Positions 42,340 to 54,253 are shown, counted from the stretch's first letter. The stretch is 64,000 bases of DNA from Aspidapion aeneum (GCA_963576565.1 OY755047.1:2294001-2358000), one strand, 5' to 3'. Made by a program: numbers and translations. The notes: generated by a model not told the origin, from the letters alone.

Positions 42340-42860
42340 CTCCACCTCCTTCGATCCTGACAATCATCTTCTGTCAGTTTTTTTGACTCATTGATCTTAG
42401 GATTGACTGTTGCCATTCTAGTTTAGGACACTCTCTTTTTCTGCGCCCTATTGGTTGCCATTCTAGGACCTGCTTTTGTGATTTTCCGTAATTGTTCATC
42501 CGTTGTACGTGGCCGTACCATGTCAGTTGTCTTTTAGTGATGTCATCCGTTATGTTTCTCTCGATTCCCATTCTTTCTTTTATGGTCTCATCCTCTTATT
42601 GCATCCATTTCGACACTTTCCATTTTATATTTTTATGTTTCGCGACAAGTGTCTATTCCATACAACAGTGTGCTTTTCACCATTGTTTCATACATGTTAA
42701 ATTTTACATTTTTTTTTATTTTTCTGCTCCATAAAAGACATCCATTAACCTTTTTTGCTTTTACTATTCTGTTTCCCAGTTCGTTACAGTCTATTCCTGT
42801 CTTATCAAATTTTACTCCCAAGTATAGATACTCATTTTCTTCGCTTTGTATGTAGTTGTA
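42340..42860 (-). pseudogene. RTE-like retrotransposon, C-terminal RT remnant
   Basis: Three minus-strand pieces in different frames spell the tail typical of insect RTE-type polyproteins: YLGVKFDKTG followed by IVKAKKVNGCL (about 42860-42730), ETMVKSTLLYG (about 42690-42640), then ITKRQLTWYGHVQRM and GRRKRECPKLEW (42571-42400). Frameshifts and a missing segment make it a pseudogene. The same region is preserved in the copy at 61540-62050, which fills part of the gap. Confidence 0.85.
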
Positions 42861-43388
42861 TTTTTGATAAAAACTTTAAATAAATAAATAAAAATAAAGG
42901 TAGCTAAACAAGCTACTTTTTTATTTGCAACCTGTCTTTATTTGATTCCCCTATATACCTACACAGATCGTCTATTATATCATGTCCCCTCGAGAGGTTA
43001 ACAAGCGAAAAAAAAAAGAAGAAGCTATAGTGCACGAGCTACCCTCTCTTTTGACCACCGAGGCGTGACTATAGTGGCCATATGGCCACCTTACTCTCAG
43101 AAGCATTTACCCATTTTACCATTGTAATTAATTTTTCTGGTTTTACATTTTGACTCTCTACATTGACGCCCCTTTTGGTTGAGACTAAGATTTATTGGGC
43201 TCTATATTTTTGAATTTCAAGTGTATAGTTTTTATAGCAGTAGGAGCACTCCTTTCTTTTAGAGATCGTTCAGTTTATTAATTTTTCGAAATAATCATTC
43301 TGTTGTAAGTCTTTTTTAATGTTGTTAATTTCTGTGGGTAATTCTTCATTATAACTACAAATGTTTACGGCTCTTAAAAACAAACTTC
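42861..43388. other. No recognisable gene
   Basis: It holds an AAATA-rich tail of the RTE-like fragment near 42875-42895 and unassigned sequence. The part close to 43388 may belong to the following Penelope fragment. Confidence 0.4.
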
Positions 43389-43860
43389 TTATAGTTCCTT
43401 GTTTTGTAGCAACAGAATGATTAGACTTAAATTAAGGTCCTGTTCCGTGTGTGTAGGTTCTATTCGTTTGACAAGAACATCCAAAAAATGTAAGGCCAAA
43501 TCTTTTTCAATTTCTATTGTGCATTTGATTGTTGGTCGAATACTGTTCAGATGGTGCCATATAACATATTGATTGACCCTTGCTGTGTTGATCGCATGGT
43601 CCTCGAACCATTCCATGTGGATGTTTGCTATCACTGGCGAAAGAGACGAACCCATCGGCAGTCCATCATTTTGCGCGTAAAGCTTATCTTTTGAAAGTAA
43701 GAGTTACGGAGACAGAGCTCCAACAGATTCATCACCCCCTCCACCGATAGCGTTGTTCTCTCGTGAAGTGTATCATCAGTTTGTAATTTGTTTTTGATGA
43801 TACTGAGTGACTCATTTATTGGCACGATGGTGTAAAGATTTTCTATCTTTTTAAAACCTC
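43389..43860 (-). pseudogene. Penelope-like reverse transcriptase remnant
   Basis: Two overlapping minus-strand frames match consecutive parts of a Penelope RT. The first (43825-43631) has ESLSIIKNKLQTDD and LLELCLRNSYFQ. The second (43655-43389) has GSSLSPVIANIHMEWFE, then HHLNSIRPTIKCTIEIEKD and LHFLDVLVKR. The segment that should carry the catalytic YxDD box between them is deleted, and the frames are out of register. It could be the same family as the GIY-YIG piece at 40.7 kb, but it lies in the opposite orientation. Confidence 0.85.
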
Positions 43861-44053
43861 GACTAAATGTTTCGAGTTTTTGACAAAAGATTCGGATTTA
43901 CCCTGCAATGGTTGAATTATAACTAACAAGAAAAACCTCGACAAAGAGCTCTGACGGTGAGTTCTGGAGCTGTCCGTATTTCAAGAATTCATACACTAGA
44001 GTTGTAAGGCGACTTGAAAAAGAAAAAGAGGAATCTGATGCAGATAATATGTA

Positions 44054-45572
44054 CAGCGTGTCCCATTTTCGATGGGATTAAATGGGAAACTCGGTTATTA
44101 TTAAAGATATTGATTTTCTGATTGCACCTTACCGTGCTCTTTTTTTGAGCCCTTAAAAATGGCGTAATTAGATTTTTGCTATACCCCGTAGTTTCGCTAA
44201 TACAGGGAGTTTTTGAAAAAAAAATATTTTTAATAATCCCTTGTATCTCGCTTATTTTGCGAGATATTTTTATTCTGTAAAAGCCTTTTCATGGCAACTT
44301 TTTTAGAAGAAAATAATGACGTTGTCAACTTTTTAAAATATTGTTTAGTTTTTGAGATATGGTATGTATCATAAAAAAATTAAATACGGACCTGGCTTTT
44401 TTTTATTACGATTTTGATTGGTTTCATGTTAGTATTATCATAAAATAATAAAAATTTAAAAATGTTTTGTTTTAAGGTTAAAAAAAAAATTTATATTTAA
44501 AAAAAAAATAGTCCGAACCTGGATATTTTCCACATAAATATAAATTAAAAATTGCTAGATAAACAATTTTTAGTTTAACTGTTTTGATACTTAGCATATT
44601 AAAATGGTTTTACGTTAATTTACAGATTTATTTGAAACAAAGTCTACGAAAAATACAAAAAAAAAAACAAATTATAAAAAATAACAAATTTTTCTGATTA
44701 CCATTATGTGTAAGACATTGTTGGCATTTTTAAGTAATTTGCATAAAAATATTTCTGCCATTTAAATATTGGGATTTTGTTGCTTGAATGAAGCAGTCAA
44801 ACATATCACATTTTTCAAAATCTGGATATGGTCGATTTCTAGCCAGTTTAAAATAATTGTGAGCCATTCACAAAAATGACAAGTAAAATGACAATGTCAA
44901 TTCCACGCTTTTGTTTTGTAAATTTCACGACCTGCTGTGCTACCATCAAATAATTAGTATGATATTATTTTTGTAACTTTTTAACGTTTTTTACTTTATT
45001 TATAAATCTTTTAATTATTATTTCAAAACAGATAAACTAAAAATCGTTCAACTAGTGTGTCTTGCAATTTTTAATTTATAATTACGTTGAAAATTTCCAG
45101 GTTCGGACTATAATTTTTTTTCTTCAAATATTAAATAGTTTTTTTTAACCTTAAATCAAAAAAATATTAAAGTTTTATCATTTTAAGGTTAAAATAGCAT
45201 GGAACCAATCAAAGTAGTAATAAAAAAAATCCAGGTCAGTATCTAATTTTTTTATGATAAATATCATATCTCAAAAACTAAACAATATTTAAAAAAATTG
45301 ACAACGTCATTATTTTGCTCTAAAAAAGTTGCCACAAAAAGGTTTTTACAGAATAACAATATCTTGTAAAATAAGCGAGATACAAGGAATTAATTAAAAT
45401 GCAATTTTTTCAAAAACTCCCTGTATTAGCGAAACCACGGGGTATAGCAAAAATCTGATTACACCATTTTTAAGGGCTCCAAAAAAGAGCACGGTAAGGT
45501 GCAATCAGAAAATCGATATCTTTAATAATAACCGAGTTTCCCATTTAATCCCATCGAAAATGGGACACGCTG
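44054..45572. mobile_element. Fold-back element, copy 1 (long inverted ends, TA flanks)
   Basis: The ends are CAGCGTGTCCCATTTTCG and its complement, each next to TA (44052-44053 and 45573-45574). The arms are about 500 bp each and complementary over most of their length, around an unpaired centre of about 400 bp. There is no coding region. The TA duplication suggests mobilisation by a Tc1/mariner-type transposase. Confidence 0.9.
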
Positions 45573-45574
45573 TA

Positions 45575-46161
45575 CTCTAAGATTATAAATTATACTGTGA
45601 CCAAGTTTCTAGAGTTGACATTATAGAGTTCTCCTTGCGTATATATAAAATATAGAGCTATTCAGAGCCAAACAAACAGAGAATAGATTACCCCTTTTAT
45701 TTTGGTTAGAGTTTCGAACAGATGACTGCCTCGGATTTATCAAGTGTGTCATAATTGTTTTCAGGTCGTAAATTATTTTTCTAGGGCAGGATTTATAGTA
45801 TACCGGAAGTATGATTTGATTTTTTAAATAATATTAATCAAATTTAAAAAACAACTGCCGAAAACATTCGATGACGCTAAAAAAATTCTTCTATATAGAA
45901 CTTACCTAAATTCAGTAAATGCAATTGCAATTTAATTTAAATCATACTATATTTTTGTGAGGCAAATACGTCTATCCTTTAAATTCTTGTATTACGATTC
46001 TTTAAAATGTCGAATGTACACTTTATCCTTAACCTCAGCCGGTTTATTTACGTTCAATATAGGGGACGGCTTTTTAGAGTTCAAAAAGTATTTTTTCTCA
46101 CCTCGAAAAAGGTTTTTCCACTAAACACACACTGCATCGTACACAGGAAACAGTTTGCAAA
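45575..46161. other. No recognisable gene
   Basis: AT-rich sequence between the fold-back element and the open frame at 46162. Nothing was recognised. Confidence 0.4.
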
Positions 46162-46398
46162 ATGATTAAAACAAAGGCCGAATCAGAACCGGACACTATT
46201 TCAATAATGTACGCAGGTGCAACACCTGATTCTTTGCCCTGCGAAAGCTTGAGACGTTGTCACGACAACCAACGGTCGCCTTCACCCCGCGGCACGTTAA
46301 GTAGACACAGGCGAACGAAAAACAAAAATCGCGACAACAATGCTTGTCTGTACGCTGGGCCCCCACCGAATCTGCGGCGGGGAACACTTGTCGGTTAA
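46162..46398 (+). CDS. Small open frame of unknown nature
   Basis: A 78-codon frame has an ATG start (AAAATGATTAAAAC) and a TAA stop, in a patch of higher GC content than its surroundings. The product would be hydrophilic and Arg/Ser/Pro-rich (RRCHDNQRSPSPRG, SRHRRTKNKNRDN), without signal peptide or membrane segment. I know no homologue. It might be a host micro-gene, a first exon or part of an unrecognised transposon. The antisense 63-codon frame over the same patch weakens the case. Confidence 0.2.
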   Translation: MIKTKAESEPDTISIMYAGATPDSLPCESLRRCHDNQRSPSPRGTLSRHRRTKNKNRDNNACLYAGPPPNLRRGTLVG

Positions 46399-46505
46399 TA
46401 AATAATAAGATTATTATATTTAGGCTCGAAAAAAGAGGTGAAGCAGCATTTTACCTGCACCACTAAAATAATTAGAATATAGAAAAACAACCTCAAACAT
46501 TTAAA

Positions 46506-46527
46506 TCCGGTAAAAATGAAAAACGGC
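46506..46527 (-). repeat. Single dispersed copy of the 17-bp satellite unit
   Basis: CCGGTAAAAATGAAAAACGG differs by one base from the unit of the array at 9.7-14.3 kb (GGGTAAAAATGAAAAACGGG type), yet stands alone 32 kb away. Confidence 0.5.
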
Positions 46528-47037
46528 CGACCAAACGTTGATTTTTATCATTGAGTTTTTGACTCTCAAGGGATTAGAATTATGTTTGCGGTTTTGGGCT
46601 GTGTATACAAAACAAACGGAAAAAAATACAAAAGATGATTTTTGGAAAAAGCATTGGCAATGGAATAATGATGAGGGAAACGCCCCTTTTTAAACGGTAC
46701 ATTAGTGAAAAGGATTCATATTTTATTTTGATTTATTGTCATTAGGACAGATTTGACTTTTGGGGATATTTCTTGATGTTTTAAAAAGGCTTGCTGTGAT
46801 CTTTTCTTCGAAATTTGTTTTACACAGAATTTATGGCTACTGAAAAAGTTTGTAAAGGATTGCAAATCAAAAAATGATGTTTGAAAGACTGTCTTCATAT
46901 TGTACATAAAACCTATTCATGTAATACTTTTATTATAAAACGCCTGTTGTTTGGTAGTTATGTTACCGGTAAAGTTAGTAAATTAAATTTATAATTACTC
47001 TAGGATGGGATGAAAAGTTTTCGGCCTAACATAGAAC

Positions 47038-48234
47038 CATTGGCGTAGCTAGGGGGGGGGGGCAGGGGGGGCCTGGCCCCCCCCTGAAGTCCCTCAGGCC
47101 CCCCTAAGATATTTTAGGCCTCCCCTACCGACTACTAGTAAAAGAACATGACGCTGAAAATACATACTTTTCTATTATTATTCGGGAAATATTCAAATAA
47201 AATAGGTGCATTAAAATTTAAAATCATTCAGAGAATGTTTACATTTCAGGAAAAAGCCCTTGTCTTGCGGAATTAGGCTTTTTCTCTTTAAATTATCGGT
47301 AACTTTTCTGCACTTATGCAATTTCCCGAAAATATTTTTTAAATTTAAACATAATTATGCATATTGAATATTTCATACATATTGGCGACATCTTGTAAAA
47401 TATTATAGAAGTGTGAGTTGAATTTCGCATTTAATAAAGACAGCGACCTTTGCCCCTCTGTTTCCGAAATCGGGTTGTAGATGTCGTAAGGTTATAACAG
47501 ACCTTTTTAAACTGTTTTTCTAAAATAAATATAATAATCTTTTTAGTTTTTTTGAGGTTAGCGTTTAGTGTCAAATTTTCCGATTTTGGTGACAATTTCA
47601 TAACCATTTTCATATTAAGTTTTCCCACGTCGTTAAATGGAATAAATTCGTCGAGCAATACCGGGAAATTTTTAATATTAATACTTCTACTCTAAGAGCA
47701 GAAATGACCGTTTTAAAGAATTGTATTTTTCGGTTAAATCAAACTGTTGGTCATGATTCTATCAAACAACATATAGCAGAAAACACCTATCCAAACCTCT
47801 ACCAACTTTTTAAAGTTGCGAGTATTCTTCCAATTTCAAGTGCAACTTGCGAGAGGTCTTTCTCTGCCATGAGGAGAGTTTTTAATTGGCTTAGAACAAC
47901 TATGACTCAAGAGAGACATTCAGGTTTGTCATTGTTATTCATAGAAAAAGATGTTGAGGTCGACTTAGACAGTGTGGTAGACGCTTTCAGTCAGCGACGT
48001 AGAAAACTTTCTTTGTAGAATTGCTGAATTACATACTTCCTGTGTATACATATAAATAAGTTGGTAAATATATTATTAAATTTGTTATATTAAAATATTA
48101 GAACATTTAATGCGCGTATTTTTTTTTTATTCATTGCACACTTTGCACGACTCTTTAAAACAGATGTTTGCTTTTTGTTCAAGATAGACCGGGGCCACGG
48201 CCCCCCCTGAAAAGCAAGGCTAGCTACGCCAATG
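47038..48234 (+). mobile_element. Non-autonomous hAT element, copy 2
   Basis: A 1197-bp close copy of 20914-22116 with the same CATTGGCGTAGCT ends. It is flanked by CATAGAAC on both sides, an exact 8-bp duplication. It sits just inside the left inverted repeat of the mariner, so it inserted after the mariner. Confidence 0.95.
47704..48018 (+). pseudogene. hAT transposase C-terminal fragment, second copy
   Basis: A 104-codon frame differing from the copy at 21587-21901 at a handful of positions. It has CERSFSAMRRV, which keeps the second Arg of the dimerisation motif that copy 1 has lost, then LRTTMTQERHSGLSLL. As in copy 1, the DNA-binding and catalytic parts are absent, so both copies descend from one internally deleted parent rather than being deleted independently. 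The length and end points of the frame are the same. Confidence 0.9.
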
Positions 48235-48242
48235 CATAGAAC

Positions 48243-48654
48243 GCAACACCATAATGACTAAATATTAATTTATTTTTCTACATAGTCCCCTTGTAAGGTA
48301 ATACATTTAACCCAACGATGTTCAACTGATTTGATGCCATCACTGAAGTCTGATTTATCCAACTATCCAAAATAACCATTTGTAGCTGCAATGACTTCTA
48401 AATCTGAAGAAATTTTTTGTCCAGCAAGAAATTTTTTAGGTTTGGAAACAAATAAAAGTCTGACGGGGCTAGGTCTGGCGAATAAGGTGGATGGTTTAAC
48501 AGTTCAAAGTCTAGCTGATGGATTTTAGCCATTACAAGAGCGGACTTGTGACAAGGTGCATTGTCCTGATGAAACAGAATTTTCTTTTTTGCCAAACCAG
48601 GGCGTTTTTTGCTTATATTCTGCTTGAGCTGGTCCAGTAAGTCGCTGTAGTACT
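48243..48654 (-). pseudogene. Mariner transposase, C-terminal part
   Basis: The minus strand encodes KYYSDLLDQLK, KRPGLAKKKILFHQDNAPCH and HPPYSPDLAPSDFYLFPNLK. These are the second and third catalytic Asp motifs of mariner (HQDNAPCH and the YSPDLAPSD block, DD34D type). The reading frame decays downstream of FLLDKKF. The first catalytic motif is on the other side of the retrotransposon insertion. Confidence 0.93.
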
Positions 48655-50189
48655 TATTTATTATTACACTGCTTAACAGGAAAAAAACCCAATTACAAAG
48701 CAGGAAAATCTTAAAAATTACACATCCTAAATACTCAAGCAATAAACTAAGTTAAAAAACATTAAATGTAAAATAATTTTAAAAATACACACAGGACATG
48801 GTTATAAAATTAAATTTAAAATAAATAAAAACTACATTAAAAATTATGGACAGAGTGTTTACTATATGAGAGAGTGGGGAATGACGTTGTAAAATAACCA
48901 CGAATTTTTGAGATTGTGGTGTTAAATATGTCAAGGTCGCTGTTACATTTATTATAAGTTCTGCACATAACATGAAGTGGAGAAAACTGTAATTTATTTG
49001 TTCGAACTCTTGGTAAAAAGAATGTCAGATTTTAACGTGAAGACAAACGAGAAACTAGAAAATTATTTTACTTAATATATCAGGACAGTCGATTTGGTTG
49101 TGCAGGACCTTAAACAGAAATACCTGAGAGAAATAGCTCCTCCTGTTAGATAAGGATTGCATATCGAACATTTCAAGTAAATTTTCCTCTGCAAAACCTT
49201 GAGGAGGATATATTCCATAAGTTTTAAAGTAAAGTAACTTAAGAAATCTTCGCTGAACCCTTTCTAGATCTTCAATGTGAATGTTTTATTCAGGTGACCA
49301 CACTAGAGAAGCATACTCTAATTTTGACCTGACAAAGGAGAAGAACAATGTTTCAGAGTTTTTATATTTTGAAATTCGCGGCTTAGTCTGGTAATAAAAC
49401 AATCAATATGCTTTGTGAAGGATAATTTCTTGTCAAAAATTATTCCTAGGTCGCGAAGAGAGTCAGGTCTAGATAAAAATGTTTGGTTTATTGAGTAGTT
49501 ATATAGAATTGGATTTGCTTTTAATGTAAATGATAGTACTTGACATTTGTCTATGTTCATGGATAGTTTATTTATGGTACACCAAGCGATAAGTGTATCC
49601 AAGTCTTTTTGGTGACTTTGGCAATCCTCCAGTGAGTCAATACGAAGGAGAAGCTTGAGATCACCAGCATACAGTAGCGTCATTGACTTAAGTTCAGCAC
49701 ACACATCATTAATAAATATGTCGAATAATAATGGTCCTAACACCGACCCTTGAGGCACTCCCGAAGATGAGATGTATTCGGGAGAGTCAATTCCATTTAT
49801 TGAGACAAATTGCATTCGATCTGAAAGCCATGATTTCAGAAACTGTAAGAGATTATCTGAAAAGCCAAAAAGTTCAAGTTTAGATAATAAGATCTGATGA
49901 TCTAACTTGTCGAATGCTTTGGACAGGTCAGTGTATATGACGTCCAGTTGGGAAGAGCTATCTAGTGTTTCAGCAATAGTTTGTGTGGTGATCACCAGGT
50001 TGGTTGTTGTAGAACGTCCTTTCAAAAAACCATGCTGTAAAGGGGAAATTCTGTTTTTTACTAGATGAAAAAGTTTGTTATGTACAAGAATTCCAAGGCA
50101 TTTTAAGAAGTTGTTTATTATCGTAATGGGCCTGTAGTTAGTAATATCTGTTTTATCTGATTTTTTGTGGATAGGACTAACCTTGGAGC
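48655..50189 (-). mobile_element. 5'-truncated jockey/CR1-like retrotransposon inside mariner
   Basis: It is inserted in the mariner transposase between the INSEY and YYSDLL coding parts, with GTACT repeated at 48650-48654 and 50190-50194. Its 3' end (left) is a TAA-type simple tail (TAATAATAAATA on the minus strand) as in CR1/I-type elements. The 5' end is cut inside the RT domain. Together these show target-primed integration with truncation. Confidence 0.85.
49050..50189 (-). pseudogene. Non-LTR reverse transcriptase remnant
   Basis: From the truncated 5' side: PIHKKSDKTDITNYRPI, then (frame 50025-49318) DLSKAFDKLDHQILLSKL, SSGVPQGSVLGPLLFDIFIN, and the catalytic box as YAGDLKL. Active enzymes have YADD, so one essential Asp position is altered. 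Past the stop near 49318 the C-terminal region continues (RVQRRFLKLLYF, NQIDCPDILSK) with at least one stop codon. Non-functional; closest by pattern to the jockey/CR1 group. Confidence 0.9.
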
Positions 50190-50860
50190 GTACTCTGAAT
50201 TTATTGTTATTCCTTTTTTGAGATAATCTATGAGGAGTATCCCTTTAACCTCCCAAAAGACCGTTGCCATGGCCTTTCCAGCAGACGGTACTGCCTTTGC
50301 CTTCTTTGGAACTGGTTCGTCCTTTGCCGTACATTGTTTGGACTGTTGCTTAGTTTCAGGGGTATAATGATGGACCAATATTTCATCAACCGTAATAAAT
50401 CTACACAAAAAGTCTCCTGAATCACGTCTAAACAGTGCCAAATTCTCCTCTGAAATTGTTAGACGAAGGAGCTTTTGATCTGGCGTGAACAAACGCGGCA
50501 ACCATGGATCAATAGCTTTCTCATACCTAAAACTTCACATAAAATATGGTGAACTCGCTTTTTTGATATGCCCACAGCCTCAGCTACCTCTTCCAGTCTT
50601 AATCTGCGATCTTTTAAAATTGGTTTATGAATGGTTTGCACCATTTCTTCAGAAGTTGCCGTTTTGGCCTTCCAGAACGCGGAGCATCATTAGTGCTAGT
50701 ACGACCCCGTTTAAAGTCCGATACCCAGGTTTTAACTGTAGTATAGGAAGGAGCAGATTCCCCTAGTATAGCATCAGCTGTTATTTCCGTCGGCGATAAC
50801 CCTTTGATATGAAAATATTTTATGACGGCTCTTATCTTTTAAAATTGACACACTGTATAA
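50190..50860 (-). pseudogene. Mariner transposase, N-terminal and first catalytic part
   Basis: The minus strand gives AVIKYFHIKGLSPTEI (first helix-turn-helix, about 50830-50780) and VAEAVGISKKRVHHIL (second HTH, 50600-50550). After a frameshift come TPDQKLLRLTISEENLALF and ITVDE, the first catalytic Asp (about 50400), then a VFWEVKGILLIDYL stretch up to INSEY at the insertion point. Several frameshifts plus the insertion mean no active enzyme. Confidence 0.9.
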
Positions 50861-51014
50861 ACTTTCAAAATAAGCAGGACCCAAACTACTTGACGCACTC
50901 ACTTCAAACTTCGAGCGTATACTGATCACAAGCAAGGCTACACAAACACGTTGGAACACGAAAGCAAATCGGGCCTGCTATAGGCTAGGGCGGAAACTTT
51001 TAATCCCATTCTCG

Positions 51015-51498
51015 TAATTAATACAGTGGCTTACGAGTTATTGTGTTACGAACATACATACAAACATACACACATATTTTTTTTGATTGTCAAATTTGTG
51101 CCAAGGCAGTGTTTGTCAAAAATATATTAGTCCCCAAAGGTGTCTGCCCGGTAGTCCCTTAGGGTCCAATCCGACGCTGCTCAAGATCAATGACTGACAA
51201 TATTAAACTTCATTTTGTACTTAACTGTCATTCAATCCTCGTTTAACCCTTTCGAGAAGTTCGAGCGAACAAAAACTCCGTCAAACTCGAGTTAAACTCG
51301 AGTAAATCGTAATAAATTCATAAGAAAAGGGAGTTCCGCAACTTCAGAACAGGCAGGCAACTTCGCTCAATTAAAAGTTGGAGTTGGTGATTGTCTGCGT
51401 CGTAATAATACCCATAAAACTTTGAAATTGAGCAATAACCGGCATATAAAAGCAACATAACCCTTCTTTGATATTGCAACTTTTTTATTGGATACTTT
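51015..51498. other. No recognisable gene
   Basis: Unassigned sequence with a minus-strand 77-codon frame of no known family (51318-51551). Confidence 0.4.
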
Positions 51499-51542
51499 TC
51501 ACGGTGCGTAGAATAGACCGGTGTTCGGGTCTTATATACAGG
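51499..51542 (+). repeat. End fragment of the CACGGTG repeat
   Basis: CACGGTGCGTAGAATAGACC and the following GGTGTTCGG match the start of the element at 51768. The fragment is followed by ACAGGGTGTTTCAAAAT, another transposon-end-like string. Confidence 0.6.
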
Positions 51543-51767
51543 GTGTTTCAAAATTCAATAACATAATTTTAATGTTAATTTCCTTTAATGATTTCAAGAT
51601 AAAAAGTTCATATAAAAATAGGTCCACAAACGCTGAGGTTTCGAGATAAGTTTTAAGCTCTTACAGTTTTTGAGATATTTAGCTCATATTTGGCATGTGT
51701 ATTTAGTTATAGGCACTACACTATAAGGCATGTCGAGTAAGTTTTATTTAATTTGTTTATTTTGATA

Positions 51768-53942
51768 CACGGTGGATAGAATAGACCGGTGTTCGGATCT
51801 TATATATATATATATATGTCGAATTTTTCCCGTCACTGGTGGTCCAGCTGATTTTTGTAAACAAAAGTTAGATATGATATGAACAACGGAACCACTAATA
51901 TTTTTGGAATTTTTTGAAAACTAAGGCAATTTCCCACTGTTTTCTAGTACAGCGTGTCCCATTTTCGATGGGATTAAATGGGAAACTCGGTTATGATTAA
52001 AGATATTGATTTTCTGATTGCACCTTACCGTACTCTTTTTTTGAGCCCTTAAAAATGGCGTAATCAGATTTTTGCTATACCCCGTAGTTTTGCTAATACA
52101 GGGAGTTTTTGAAAAAATTGTATTTTTAATAATCCATTGTATTTCGTTTATTTTGTGAGATATTTTTATTCTGTAAAAACCTTTTCATGGCAACTTTTTT
52201 AGAAGAAAATAATGACGTTGTCATATTTTTAAAATATTGTTTAGTTTTTGAGATATGGTATTTATCATAAAAAAATTAAATACGGACCTGGTTATTTTTT
52301 ATTACTATTTTGATTGGTTTCATGCTAGTATTATCATAAAAAAATAAAAATTTTAAAAATTTTTGTTTTAAAGTAATAAAAAATATTTAATATTTAAAAA
52401 AAAAATTAGTCCGAACCTGGATATTTCCAACATAAATATAAATCAAAAATTGCTAGTTAAACAATTTTTAGTTTAACTGTTTTGATACTTAGCATATTAA
52501 AATGGTTTTACGTTAATTTACAGATTTATTTGAAACAAAGTCTACGAAAAATACAAAAAAAAACAAATTATAAAAAATAACTAATTTTTCTGATTACCAT
52601 TATGTGTAAGACATTGTTGGCATTTCTGAGTAATTTTTCTTAACGCATTTTGCATAAAAATATTTCTGCCATTTAAATATTGGGATTTTGTTGCTTGAAT
52701 GAAGCAGTCAAACATATCACATTTTTCAAAATCTGGATATGGTCGATTTCTAGCCTGTTTAAAATAATTGTAAGCCATTCACAAAAATGACAAGTAAAAT
52801 GACAATGTCAATTCCACGCTTTTGTTTTGTAAATTTCACGGCCTGCTGTGCTACCATCAAATAATTAGTATGATATTATTTTTGTAACTTTTTAACGTTT
52901 TTTACATTATTTATAAATCTTTTAATTATCAGTTCAAAACAGATAAACTAAAAATCGTTCAAATAGTGTATCTTGCAATTTTTAATTTATAATTACGTTG
53001 GAAATTTCCAGGTTCGGACTATAATTTTTTTTTCAAATATTAAATAGTTTTTTTTTCACCTTAAATCAAAAAAATATTAAAGTTTTATCATTTTAAGGTA
53101 ATAATAGCATGGAACCAATCAAAGTAGTAATAAAAAAAATCCAGGTCCGTATTTAATTGTTTTATGATAAATACCATATCTCAAAAACTAAACAATATTT
53201 CAAAAAATTGACAACGTCATTATTTTGCTCTAAAAAAGTTGCCATAGAAAGGTTTTTACACAATAAAAATATCTTGCAAAATAAGCGAGATACAAGGAAT
53301 TAATTAAAATGCAATTTTTTCAAAAACTCCCTGTATTAGCGAAACCACGGGGTATAGCAAAAATCTGATTACACCATTTTTAAGGGCTCCAAAAAAGAAC
53401 ACGGTAAGGTGTAATCAGAAAATCAATATCTTTACTAATAACCGAGTTTCCCATTTAATCCCATCGAAAATGGGACACGCTGTACATCCATATAAAATAT
53501 AATTTTCTAGACTTATTGTCGTTATTTTTTTTTATCCCGCTTTATTTTTTATTAAACAATCCTTAAACTACAAGTCAAACTGAATGTGATCGTTTAGTAT
53601 CAAAGGTGAACCGAGGACTTGGGAAGTAAACAAAGGTGTAGGTTAGCGGATTACTTTTGAAGCTAAAACGAACACATTATTTTCTTCGATTTTTAACTTT
53701 TGTGTAAAGAGAAATGAAGCGGGCTAAAAAAAATAACGACTGGTATTTCTGAAAAATATTATTTTATAAGAATATACTAACAAATAGTGGGAAAATTACC
53801 TTAGTTTTTAAAAAATTCAAAAAATATTAGTTGTTCATATCATATTTGACATTTGTTTACAAAAATCAGCTGGACCACCAGGGTCGTGAAAATTCGACAT
53901 ATATTTATAAGATCCGAACACCGGTCTATTCTTTCCACCGTG
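51768..53942. mobile_element. Inverted-repeat element holding fold-back copy 2
   Basis: The arms 51768-51947 and about 53775-53942 are complementary for about 170 bp, starting CACGGTGGATAGAATAGACC and ending in its complement with one change. The fold-back element at 51950-53482 sits right at the inner edge of the left arm. No target duplication was clear and no coding region remains. Confidence 0.75.
51950..53482. mobile_element. Fold-back element, copy 2 (TA flanks)
   Basis: A 1533-bp close copy of 44054-45572 with the same CAGCGTGTCCC ends and TA on both sides (51948-51949 and 53483-53484). The centre contains AAATGACAATGTCAATTCC, as in copy 1. Confidence 0.92.
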
Positions 53943-54253
53943 CTCTGATGCGTCGCTAGATTATTTGACAATTGTCAAAAGTTTAGGGTTATGTCTATTA
54001 AAATTTATCAAATTGTGGATTAAAATTGTAGTTTTTCTAAAAATAATTGTGCAGATTTATTGTGGACACCATTAAGAGTGTTTAATGGCATTTATAAACC
54101 ACTCTTAACTTTATTAACAAATTATGAAGAAAAATAGAAGTAGTTACCTATGGAATGGTACTTCCTTACTTCTCCCGTACATTTTTCCACAAACCGCATA
54201 TGTTTTTCGTGAATTATTTCCCATTTTTCACAAAAAGAAAAACATAATTTTAC

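Larger units (their letters stand above)
46998..51014 (-). mobile_element. Mariner element carrying two later insertions
   Basis: The left end (about 46998) reads CTCTAGGATGGGATGAAAAG and the right end, inverted, CGAGAATGGGATTAAAAG. TA lies outside both. Subtracting the hAT element (47038-48234) and the retrotransposon (48655-50189) leaves about 1.28 kb, the normal size of a mariner. The transposase is on the minus strand and broken. Confidence 0.88.
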
